The notes under the pieces are model-generated. The model was not told the origin of the DNA. It saw only the letters and a program-made list of their open reading frames with translations, and did no database searches. Shown here one piece after another: positions 1-5,158 of a DNA stretch of 8,389 nt. The translations under genes and the position numbers were made by a program. The stretch is from Clostridiaceae bacterium (lineage in GTDB: Bacteria > Bacillota > Clostridia > Acetivibrionales > DUMC01), in assembly GCA_012512865.1 (NCBI GenBank), contig JAAZDH010000099.1, forward strand, positions 1 to 8,389, written 5' to 3'. Position 1 is the first letter of the stretch, and each line of letters opens with the position of its first letter.

Positions 1-70
1 GCATATATATGGTAATTTTAGCTGGAAAATTTTATACCAGTTTAAGGTAATAGTTTGAGGGGAAGCAGAA

Positions 71-208
71 ATGCGGAACCTTCAAATATATGAAAATCAA
101 GCTCTCCGACTTTTCGAGAGCGTACAAATATATATTAGAGGTGTTAACTGCTTAGCTGGGGATCAGGTGAATGCGAAATGGTTAATGATCATATTGTTCA
201 GTCTATGA
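71..208 (+). CDS. possible 45-aa small ORF ahead of the MNT gene
   Basis: An ATG at 71 is preceded by a good Shine-Dalgarno sequence (GAGGGG at 57-62, about 8 bases before the ATG). It opens a 45-codon frame that ends in TGA at 206-208, overlapping the first 31 bases of the nucleotidyltransferase gene in another frame. The peptide begins MRNLQIYENQALRLFES and shows no domain, signal peptide or transmembrane segment that I recognise. A 6-bp inverted repeat (GCTCTC at 101-106, GAGAGC at 116-121) lies inside it. It could be a translated leader coupled to the downstream gene, the remnant of a decayed gene, or chance. The ribosome binding site is the only positive evidence. Confidence 0.25.
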   Translation: MRNLQIYENQALRLFESVQIYIRGVNCLAGDQVNAKWLMIILFSL

Positions 209-501
209 TAGAAAAAATCGTGAATATTTTTTCTCCGGAAAAAATTATCGTGTTTGGTTCCTGGGCACGAAATGAAGCTACTAAAGATAGTGATATTGAT
301 TTTTTAGTAATTACATCTTATAATGGCTCGAAAAGAGACCTCCAAGTAGCTATAAGAAGGGCGTTAAAGGGGTATGGTATACCTAAAGATGTTATAGTTG
401 CTTCAAAAGAAGAGATTGAGCAAAAAAAAGATTTGCCTGGATACATTTACAAGACTGCATTAAGAGAAGGAAAGGTTGTTTATGAGCGAATTAGACAATA
501 A
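178..501 (+). CDS. MNT-type nucleotidyltransferase, probable antitoxin of an MNT/HEPN pair
   Basis: This 107-residue protein is a minimal nucleotidyltransferase of the DNA polymerase beta superfamily. The signature is visible: GSWAR at 27-31, then DSDID with the metal-binding aspartates D39 and D41, spaced as in the GSx10DxD motif. D71 (KDVIVA) is a candidate third catalytic carboxylate. In characterised MNT/HEPN systems such as MntA-HepT, the nucleotidyltransferase is the antitoxin and neutralises the HEPN RNase by AMPylating it. I infer the same role here from the domain and from the neighbour, whose start overlaps this gene by 20 bp, implying translational coupling. The ATG at 178 is preceded by AGGTGA at 165-170, a 7-base spacing. 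The length is normal for the family and the active site looks intact. A non-toxin role in nucleotide transfer is possible, since the partner gene is broken. Confidence 0.85.
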   Translation: MVNDHIVQSMIEKIVNIFSPEKIIVFGSWARNEATKDSDIDFLVITSYNGSKRDLQVAIRRALKGYGIPKDVIVASKEEIEQKKDLPGYIYKTALREGKVVYERIRQ

Positions 502-885
502 GCAATTAGCATTAAAATGGTTGGAATACGCTAATAGCGATTTAAAGGCAGCATCTATAATACTTTTGCATGAAGATGCAGCTCCAAGAATTGCTTGTTT
601 TTTAGCCCAGCAAAGTGCTGAAAAAACCTTGAAAGCAATTTAATATTAAAGGGACTTGATATGATAAAAACTCATGATCTTGATGCATTACATGAAAAAT
701 TACCTGGAAAAGAAAAAGCAATATTTGAAAGCTTGGACTTAACATGGTTAACTGAGTGGAGTGTAGAATCCCGTTATCCTGGGGATTGGCCTGAAGCCCT
801 GGTTGAGGACGCAAAAAAAGCAGTAAAAATAGCAACAGAAGTTCTTGATACTTGTAGTAGTATTTTTGAAAATGATGAAGCATAA
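482..885 (+). pseudogene. HEPN-domain gene broken by a 1-base frameshift
   Basis: Translation from ATG 482 (AAGGAAAGG at 466-474 as ribosome binding site) gives 53 residues ending CFLAQQSAEKTLKAI, then TAA at 641-643. The alternate frame from 640 continues without a gap as LILKGLDMIKTHDLDALHEK and runs to TAA at 883-885. Adding one T to the TTT at 639-641 restores a single protein of about 134 residues, normal for a PF05168-type HEPN domain. The first half has the typical AQQxAEKxLKA helix. The second half has KTHDL and the characteristic WSVESRYPGDWPEA segment. HEPN proteins paired with MNT proteins are usually RNase toxins, but the canonical Rx4-6H motif is not present; this subfamily carries the KTHDL-type histidine. 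The break is either a true inactivating deletion in a short T run or a sequence error. No XXXYYYZ slippery heptamer is present, so programmed frameshifting is unlikely. The second half also opens with an in-frame ATG at 661. Confidence 0.8.
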
Positions 886-1025
886 AGCAATTTTATATAT
901 TTCAAATTACAAAATACTAACCGAAAGTCAATGACTTTAGTCAAGTTTTGATAAAGATGATAAAGGTTTGTTTTCTTCTTTATTTGTCTTGTAAATATTT
1001 AACATGGTATTCCTTGGCTATCTTA

Positions 1026-1055
1026 TTGAATTAAACGGCCTTTTTGTGGTACTAT
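1026..1055 (+). promoter_or_regulatory. candidate sigma-A promoter for the hydrolase gene
   Basis: TTGAAT at 1026-1031 and TACTAT at 1050-1055 are separated by 18 bases, close to the TTGACA-17-TATAAT consensus. Transcription would start near 1062, giving a leader of about 137 bases that includes the 12-bp repeats. In such AT-rich DNA chance matches are common. Confidence 0.3.
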
Positions 1056-1125
1056 TTATTATGTAGCAATTATTCATCATGGTGCGGCATTATTAAAAAA
1101 ATACTACACAATAAAACATAACGGT

Positions 1126-1173
1126 GTAATATAGAATGTAATATAAAATGTAATGTAAAATATAGCGTAAAAT
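1126..1173 (+). repeat. four tandem 12-bp repeats upstream of the hydrolase gene
   Basis: Four adjacent 12-mers read GTAATATAGAAT, GTAATATAAAAT, GTAATGTAAAAT and ATAGCGTAAAAT. The array ends 25 bases before the hydrolase ATG, just upstream of its ribosome binding site (GAGG at 1185-1188). It may be slippage-generated DNA, a protein-binding array or an unstructured leader segment. Confidence 0.75.
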
Positions 1174-1198
1174 GCGTATTTTGTGAGGGCAGCGTGAA

Positions 1199-2179
1199 AT
1201 GAAATTGCATGTGACAATAATAGCGGCAGTTTTGGTTATTTTTCTCGTAGTGGATATTGTTGTAAGTTTTTATTTTTACGATATTGCCGTAGCACGAAAT
1301 AAAAAAGAATTTTACAAGGACAACAAGGATTTGGAGGCGTCGATAGAGGTATTAACCAAGGCGCAAGAAGAAGACAAGGACCTTGACTGGGCTTATGAAC
1401 AGGTTTTCGAGGAAATTGTGATAGAATCATACGATGGGTTGAAACTCAATGGTTATTACCTCGAAGCCAAGGTCCCTTCCAAGAAGACGGCAATACTTGC
1501 CCACGGCTACTCGTCATATGCAAGGGCGATGGGCTCTTATGCCAAGTACTACTACGAGGACCTGGGATACAACATACTGATGCCGGACGCCAGGGGACAC
1601 GGCAAAAGCGAGGGCGATTACATAGGATTTGGCTGGCATGACAGGAAAGATTACGTCCGATGGATCGAGTACATAATTGACCGTGTGGGGGAGGATTCGC
1701 AAATTGTTCTTCACGGCGTATCAATGGGTGGAGCCACGGTGCTGATGACGAGCGGGGAAGAACTCCCCGGCAATGTAAAAGCCATAATATCGGACTGCTC
1801 GTACACATCGGTGAAGGATGAGCTTGCATACCAGCTAAAGAGGATGTACAAGCTTCCGCCTTTTCCGTTGCTGCATTCCACGAGCCTGCTTACAAGGATA
1901 AGGGCCGGGTTTTATTTTGCAGAAGCTTCCGCACTAAAGCAGGTGAGCAAAGCGAAAACCCCGATCCTTTTTATACATGGCGAGGAAGATAGCTTTATTC
2001 CCGTTGAAATGGTGTATGAGTTATACGAAAATTGCAGCAGTGAAAAGGATTTGTTTATTGTACCTGGAGCAGGCCATGGAGTTGCCTATAACATTGACAA
2101 GGAAGGGTACCGAAAAAAAGTTTTTGATTTTCTAAGCAGGTATGTTATGGATAACTGGCAGGTAAAATTAAAGGATTGA
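1199..2179 (+). CDS. membrane-anchored alpha/beta hydrolase (serine hydrolase)
   Basis: This is a 326-residue protein. Residues 5-24 form one hydrophobic helix (VTIIAAVLVIFLVVDIVVSF) with no clear cleavage site, so it is probably an uncleaved anchor with the catalytic domain outside the membrane. The alpha/beta hydrolase core follows: oxyanion HG at 102-103, DARGHGKSEGD at 130-140, nucleophile elbow GVSMGG with Ser175, acid Asp264 in HGEEDSF, and catalytic His293 in GAGHGVAY. The complete triad implies an active esterase, lipase or peptidase-like enzyme; the substrate cannot be read from the sequence. It resembles the widespread Firmicutes group of membrane-anchored hydrolases usually annotated only by fold. 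The ATG at 1199 follows GAGG at 1185-1188 by about 10 bases. It stands alone between two long intergenic regions, so it is likely its own transcript. Confidence 0.88.
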   Translation: MKLHVTIIAAVLVIFLVVDIVVSFYFYDIAVARNKKEFYKDNKDLEASIEVLTKAQEEDKDLDWAYEQVFEEIVIESYDGLKLNGYYLEAKVPSKKTAILAHGYSSYARAMGSYAKYYYEDLGYNILMPDARGHGKSEGDYIGFGWHDRKDYVRWIEYIIDRVGEDSQIVLHGVSMGGATVLMTSGEELPGNVKAIISDCSYTSVKDELAYQLKRMYKLPPFPLLHSTSLLTRIRAGFYFAEASALKQVSKAKTPILFIHGEEDSFIPVEMVYELYENCSSEKDLFIVPGAGHGVAYNIDKEGYRKKVFDFLSRYVMDNWQVKLKD

Positions 2180-2238
2180 AAATATAAAAAACATGTGGTA
2201 AAATATTGTTGAATTTACAAGGGCTTGATCAAAAGAAT

Positions 2239-2260
2239 ATGACTGAAAGGTCATTATTTT
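2239..2260 (+). terminator. weak terminator-like hairpin after the hydrolase gene
   Basis: ATGAC (2239-2243) pairs with GTCAT (2250-2254) around a 6-base loop and is followed by TATTTT. The stem has only 5 bp, so it is at best a weak intrinsic terminator, placed about 60 bases after the hydrolase stop codon. Confidence 0.2.
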
Positions 2261-2289
2261 AATTGCATTTAGTGTTGAAAACTACAAGT

Positions 2290-2340
2290 AAATATATGTG
2301 ACAAGTAAACATACATGACAAATAAACGCATATGACAAAT
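2290..2340 (+). repeat. three tandem 17-bp repeats
   Basis: Three adjacent 17-mers begin at 2290, 2307 and 2324: AAATATATGTGACAAGT, AAACATACATGACAAAT and AAACGCATATGACAAAT. Each carries a TGACAA core. The array sits about 60-110 bases upstream of the c-di-AMP riboswitch, in the expected promoter zone, so it could supply alternative -35 boxes or a regulator binding array. Confidence 0.75.
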
Positions 2341-2364
2341 GAATATAAGTATAATAAATATAAT
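2332..2364 (+). promoter_or_regulatory. candidate promoter zone for the riboswitch transcript
   Basis: Two TATAAT hexamers occur at 2350-2355 and 2359-2364. The nearest -35-like box is ATGACA at 2332-2337, in the third tandem repeat, giving spacings of 12 and 21 bases, neither ideal. The position, 34-48 bases before the aptamer, is right for a promoter, but the pairing of boxes is unconvincing. Confidence 0.25.
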
Positions 2365-2396
2365 TAGTAAATAAGAGTTAGATAAAATTAAAAATA

Positions 2397-2597
2397 AAAA
2401 GCTGAATTCCTGTAAAAGATTGCAGTGCAAGTGCAATATGTTTTGCAGGATACGGGGGAACCAACTTAATGGGGTGAATCCGGAAAAGCATTACGAAAAG
2501 CCATGCACTTTTAAGTAAATTTTAAGGCTAAACGTCAAATATCCGGTAGGGCTAATCCCTTTCGGCCCGAACCCGTCAGCTAACCTCGGAAGCTTTG
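2397..2597 (+). promoter_or_regulatory. c-di-AMP riboswitch (ydaO/yuaA class)
   Basis: The hallmark segments of the ydaO/yuaA aptamer are present in order: ACGGGGGAACCA (2452-2463), GGGGTGAATCC (2471-2481) and ACCCGTCAGCTAACCTCGG (2571-2589). A likely closing stem P1 pairs AAAGCT (2398-2403) with AGCTTT (2591-2596). Inside it, TCCTGTAAAA (2408-2417) pairs with TTTTGCAGGA (2441-2450), capped by ATTGCA/TGCAAT. A small AGGG/CCCT hairpin (2548-2551 with 2557-2560) sits in the variable arm. The class binds two molecules of cyclic di-AMP and usually turns expression off when ligand is high. It is usually linked to potassium or osmolyte transport and cell-wall hydrolases. Here the next gene, on the same strand, is a Re-citrate-synthase-like enzyme 216 bases downstream. 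Confidence 0.92.
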
Positions 2598-2615
2598 AAG
2601 GGAGGAGGGATAATT

Positions 2616-2695
2616 CTGCCTTTAAAGCGATTTTCACCGGCAGGTTGGGTGACAACCGCTTTATTTATTGCGCATTTATAATGTTTTGCGCTTTT
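2616..2695 (+). terminator. possible riboswitch expression platform with competing hairpins
   Basis: Downstream of the aptamer, TAAAGCG (2623-2629) can pair with CGCTTTA (2657-2663), enclosing GTTG/CAAC (2644-2647 with 2653-2656). CTGCC (2616-2620) can instead pair with GGCAG (2639-2643); the two pairings cross and so compete or form a pseudoknot. A second hairpin, GCGCA (2670-2674) with TGCGC (2687-2691), is followed by TTTT and then a T-rich tract to about 2730. Any of these could be the regulated terminator. The stems are short, so which one acts is uncertain. Confidence 0.35.
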
Positions 2696-2737
2696 ATCAT
2701 GTTTTTTATTTTGTTTTTGTTGTATCGTGTTTTAAAC

Positions 2738-2766
2738 TTTCAACTTGCAATCTTGTAAATTATAAT
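2738..2766 (+). promoter_or_regulatory. possible internal promoter below the riboswitch
   Basis: A perfect TATAAT at 2761-2766 lies 17 bases after TTTCAA at 2738-2743. Transcription would begin near 2773, at a CAGCT/AGCTG hairpin (2771-2787), and would give the metallolyase a short leader that bypasses the riboswitch. The -35 match is poor, so this may be chance. Confidence 0.3.
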
Positions 2767-2812
2767 CTTGCAGCTCTTGTCAAGCTGAACCACATTGAGA
2801 AGGAGGCACGCT

Positions 2813-4198
2813 ATGAACGTAAAATTTAACAAATTATCAAGAATGATGGAAATTGAATTTCAATTCAGGGATGTAAAAGAGGCAAATTTATTCAGGAATA
2901 TTTATCCTTACAATGAAATTCCAAGATTGGTCTTCAATCACAGGATTATTCCCATGAATATTCCTGAATGCCTTTATATAACCGATACAACCTTCAGGGA
3001 TGGGCAGCAGTCCCGCTCCCCCTACACCGCTGAGGAAATATCAAGGCTTTTTGATTTGCTTCATGAACTGGATAACAGGAGCGGTATTATCAGGCAGAGC
3101 GAGTTTTTTGTTTACTCGAAGAAAGACAGGGAAGCAATAGAAAAATGCATGGAAAAGGGTTATGATTACCCCCAGGTTACTGCATGGATCAGGGCCAGGA
3201 AAGAAGATTTCAAAATAGTAAAGGAAATGGGTATCAGGGAGACAGGCATTCTTGTTTCCTGTTCCGATTATCATATATTTAAAAAGCTGAAGATGAACAG
3301 GTCCCAGGCCATGAACAGCTACCTGGAAATAGTTTCGGCAGCCCTGGAAACAGGCATTATTCCAAGATGTCATTTTGAAGATATTACAAGGGCGGATTTT
3401 TACGGCTTTGTCCTTCCATTTGCAAACAAGCTTATGGAACTGTCAAAACAGGCAAAGATGCCGGTGAAAATAAGGGCCTGCGACACCCTTGGCCTTGGTG
3501 TAAGCATACCGGGAGTAGCTTTGCCAAGGAGCGTACCTCAAATCATTTACGGGCTTGTAAATTACGGGGAGGTTCCTTCCGAGTGGCTTGAATGGCATGG
3601 ACACAACGATTTTTACCGTGCAGTGACTAATTCAACGACAGCCTGGCTTTATGGGGCTTCTGCCGTTAACACTTCGCTTTTGGGAATCGGGGAGAGAACA
3701 GGGAACACCCCGCTGGAGGCAATGGTAATTGAATATGTTCAACTCAGGGGAAATGACGGGGGGATGAATTTAAGAGTAATAACGGAAATAGCGGAATACT
3801 TTGAAAATGAGCTGAATTATGAAATACCTCCAAGGACCCCGTTTGTTGGCAGGGCCTTTAATGCTACCAGGGCAGGTATACATGCCGATGGCCTTTTAAA
3901 GGACGAGGAGATATATAACATATTTGACACAACCGAGATCCTGGGCAGGCCGCCCGTTGTCATAGTGGATGCACACTCGGGATTGGCGGGTGTTGCCGCA
4001 TGGCTCAATAACTACTTTTCGCTTAAGGGCGAAAAGGCCATAGATAAAAGAAATGAAAAAGTAGCCATGATAAAGAGCTGGATTGACCAGGAGTGCGAAA
4101 ACGGTAGGACTACTGTTATTGGCGATGCAGAGATGGAAATGCTGGCTAAACAATATTTCCCGGAACTGCTTTCCTTGCGGCAAAGCAGGGTTGAATAA
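2813..4198 (+). CDS. DRE-TIM metallolyase, Re-citrate/homocitrate synthase-like
   Basis: This 461-residue enzyme belongs to the isopropylmalate/homocitrate/Re-citrate synthase family, which condenses acetyl-CoA with a 2-oxoacid. The DRE-type motif DTTFRDGQQS is at 58-67 (R62, D63), and the metal-binding HGHND is at 262-266 (H262, H264). GERTGNTPLEAM at 293-304 and FNATRAGIHADGLL at 349-362 are the family's C-terminal signatures. There is no C-terminal leucine-regulatory domain of the LeuA type, and the length matches clostridial Re-citrate synthases, which replace the usual citrate synthase on the route to 2-oxoglutarate and glutamate. Homocitrate synthase or a related condensation remains possible. 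The start is ATG 2813, preceded by AAGGAGG at 2800-2806 with 6-base spacing. A longer reading from TTG 2795 would place that ribosome binding site inside the gene. The upstream c-di-AMP riboswitch is the likely regulator. Confidence 0.8.
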   Translation: MNVKFNKLSRMMEIEFQFRDVKEANLFRNIYPYNEIPRLVFNHRIIPMNIPECLYITDTTFRDGQQSRSPYTAEEISRLFDLLHELDNRSGIIRQSEFFVYSKKDREAIEKCMEKGYDYPQVTAWIRARKEDFKIVKEMGIRETGILVSCSDYHIFKKLKMNRSQAMNSYLEIVSAALETGIIPRCHFEDITRADFYGFVLPFANKLMELSKQAKMPVKIRACDTLGLGVSIPGVALPRSVPQIIYGLVNYGEVPSEWLEWHGHNDFYRAVTNSTTAWLYGASAVNTSLLGIGERTGNTPLEAMVIEYVQLRGNDGGMNLRVITEIAEYFENELNYEIPPRTPFVGRAFNATRAGIHADGLLKDEEIYNIFDTTEILGRPPVVIVDAHSGLAGVAAWLNNYFSLKGEKAIDKRNEKVAMIKSWIDQECENGRTTVIGDAEMEMLAKQYFPELLSLRQSRVE

Positions 4199-4225
4199 AG
4201 CATGTGCAATCCAGCTTGAGTAAAG

Positions 4226-4573
4226 TTAGAATAAAATAATCACCGCCATTAATTCAAGGGTATCGTTGCTGTTATTTGAAATGGAATGCATGGCTCCTCC
4301 TCCTGTAAGCAATGCATCGCCCGGACTAAGCTTGTTGATTTCTCCATTGTCATTAACAGTGGCGGTACCTTTTAGTATGTAAAAGATTTCTTCTTCATCG
4401 ACATGCTCATGGGGGCCTATCGAGCAGCCCGGTTCAAGCTTGATTTTTGCAACAAGCCTTGCTTTTCCCTTCAATTCATCCTGTTTAAATATATGGCATA
4501 TTTCAACGTCGCCCATTCCGCCCCTCATCCGGTTCCTGATTTCTGTAACCAACTCATCTTTTCTTCTTATCAT
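4226..4573 (-). CDS. small single-domain cupin protein
   Basis: The protein is one cupin barrel of 115 residues from the preferred start. Numbered from the upstream ATG, cupin motif 1 is GCSIGPHEHVDEEEIFYILKG (residues 52-72) with metal ligands His58, His60 and Glu64 or Glu65. Motif 2 is PGDALLTGGGAMHSISN with His99. All four ligands are therefore present, so a metal site is likely. The function is unknown: such proteins include sugar isomerases, dioxygenases and ligand sensors. Two in-frame ATGs exist. GAAAGG (4588-4583) touches the first (4582) but lies about 9 bases before the second (4573), so I chose 4573. The gene converges on the metallolyase with a 27-bp gap and no obvious terminator between them. 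A perfect 12-bp palindrome lies 34 bases upstream. Confidence 0.85.
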   Translation of the reverse strand: MIRRKDELVTEIRNRMRGGMGDVEICHIFKQDELKGKARLVAKIKLEPGCSIGPHEHVDEEEIFYILKGTATVNDNGEINKLSPGDALLTGGGAMHSISNNSNDTLELMAVIILF

Positions 4574-4606
4574 AAAACCCATCCTTTCACAAGATTAATT
4601 TTAAAT

Positions 4607-4618
4607 TTTACATGTAAA
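4607..4618. promoter_or_regulatory. 12-bp perfect palindrome, candidate operator of the cupin gene
   Basis: TTTACATGTAAA is a perfect inverted repeat centred about 39 bases before the cupin start codon. On the minus strand it ends in TAAAAT, a possible -10 box, so a dimeric repressor bound here would block transcription. The binding protein is unknown. Confidence 0.35.
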
Positions 4619-4672
4619 CGTTGTATTTGAATATTGCATCCTACTCATATTCTACACAAACATAATAATTCC

Positions 4673-4681
4673 TTCAAACCC
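4673..4681. repeat. left 9-bp target-site duplication of MITE copy 1
   Basis: TTCAAACCC here is repeated exactly at 4988-4996, immediately beyond the other end of the element. This is the footprint of a transposase that makes 9-bp staggered cuts. Confidence 0.85.
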
Positions 4682-4987
4682 GGGCGTATTTAATTTATAT
4701 GACGCATAATATGGCAAAACGACTTCCTTAGGCTAATATTGGAGCAAGGCATACGTATTGTTATGTTTTAGGCCAGAAAAAATCCGTAATTCGCCGCATG
4801 GATGCGGCGAGCCGTCACCTTAAGCCATGGATGGCGAGTGTGACGGGTAGGATTTTTTCGCCAGCCTTAAGCATTACTATCCGTAGCTGAAGCGACCATA
4901 TTAGCCGAGGAAGTCGTCTCACCACTTCCATATTAGCCCTGGAAGTCATCCTTGCTTAAATTTTCTTCAAATTAATTTAATACACCC
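4682..4987 (+). mobile_element. 306-bp MITE-like element, copy 1 (complete)
   Basis: The element is bounded by imperfect terminal inverted repeats. The left end reads GGGCGTATTTAATTTATATG, the right end read inward is GGGTGTATTAAATTAATTTG, and 16 of 20 positions match. Perfect 9-bp direct repeats flank it. It has no coding capacity, so it would be moved in trans by a transposase elsewhere. A 9-bp duplication and GGG-starting ends fit IS families such as IS256 or ISLre2, but I cannot assign one. The interior is almost entirely self-complementary in nested arms (4719-4742 with 4896-4917; 4752-4773 with 4864-4885; 4776-4785 with 4850-4859), enclosing two TGGA-loop hairpins. A second right-arm module at 4928-4951 repeats the CCATATTAGCC...GGAAGTC sequence. 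It lies between the cupin and murG promoters. Confidence 0.85.
4752..4885 (+). ncRNA. branched structured core of MITE copy 1, possible RNA
   Basis: An outer arm pairs 4752-4773 with 4864-4885, with several mismatches in this copy. Next, GAAAAAATCC (4776-4785) pairs with GGATTTTTTC (4850-4859) perfectly. They enclose hairpin D, CGCCGCA/TGCGGCG (4792-4798 with 4803-4809), and hairpin E, CCGTCAC/GTGACGG (4812-4818 with 4840-4846), which contains GCCA/TGGC (4824-4827 with 4832-4835). Both hairpins are capped by TGGA. Comparison with copy 2 shows a compensatory change in hairpin D. Whether it is transcribed, or functions as folded single-stranded DNA during transposition, cannot be told from sequence. 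The GC-rich stem E followed at a few bases by T6 could also terminate transcription. Confidence 0.5.
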
Positions 4988-4996
4988 TTCAAACCC
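4988..4996. repeat. right 9-bp target-site duplication of MITE copy 1
   Basis: An exact TTCAAACCC direct repeat of 4673-4681, abutting the right terminal inverted repeat. Confidence 0.85.
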
Positions 4997-5040
4997 TATT
5001 TTTTATAACTAAATACTGTGATATTATTAAGCAAGAAAAA

Positions 5041-5046
5041 TATAAT
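5041..5046 (+). promoter_or_regulatory. candidate -10 box for murG
   Basis: A perfect TATAAT lies about 110 bases before the murG start. No convincing -35 hexamer is seen 16-18 bases upstream (the sequence there is near TGTGAT at 5017-5022), so the promoter call rests on the -10 alone. Confidence 0.3.
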
Positions 5047-5053
5047 ATATGGG

Positions 5054-5089
5054 AGCTTATGTTTAAAAACTTATGTTTAAAGCTTATGA
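5054..5089 (+). repeat. 14-bp tandem repeat in the murG leader
   Basis: AGCTTATGTTTAAA (5054-5067) is followed directly by AACTTATGTTTAAA (5068-5081) and a partial third unit, GCTTATGA (5082-5089). It lies just downstream of the TATAAT box and so probably within the murG transcript leader. Confidence 0.6.
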
Positions 5090-5158
5090 AGGGTTTTAGA
5101 TAGTAGATATTAGGTACTAGATACCATAAATTCAAAATATAACGAGAGGTTGGTTAAA

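Larger units (their letters stand above)
886..1198. other. intergenic region between HEPN and hydrolase genes
   Basis: These 313 bases are very AT-rich and contain no credible coding frame. They hold a short inverted repeat just after the HEPN stop (AAAGTC 924-929 with GACTTT 933-938, without a T run, so a poor terminator), a candidate promoter at 1026-1055 and four tandem 12-bp repeats at 1126-1173, both listed separately. Confidence 0.6.
2180..2396. other. AT-rich intergenic region before the riboswitch
   Basis: No coding frame is visible here. The region contains a weak terminator-like hairpin after the hydrolase gene, three 17-bp tandem repeats and TATAAT-like boxes, each listed separately. 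It must contain the start of the riboswitch transcript, but no promoter with good spacing is evident. Confidence 0.5.

Noticed and set aside
101..121. Hairpin GCTCTC/GAGAGC as a terminator of an upstream gene
   Set aside because: No T run follows, and it lies within the possible small ORF.
1446..1829. 127-residue minus-strand frame within the hydrolase gene
   Set aside because: It is antisense to a clear alpha/beta hydrolase with a complete triad, and its composition (Pro, Ser, His and Cys rich) is typical of a shadow frame.
2795..2812. TTG-initiated N-terminal extension of the metallolyase
   Set aside because: The AAGGAGG ribosome binding site (2800-2806) lies inside the extension and is ideally spaced for ATG 2813.
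4682..4987. CRISPR array or tRNA-like gene suggested by repeats and cloverleaf-like folding
   Set aside because: There is no regular repeat-spacer pattern, and the branched fold lacks tRNA features such as a TTCGAATC arm and CCA-side acceptor geometry.
5150..5158. TTG start for murG
   Set aside because: It abuts the GAGAGG ribosome binding site with no spacing; GTG 5159 is well spaced and gives the usual MurG N-terminus.
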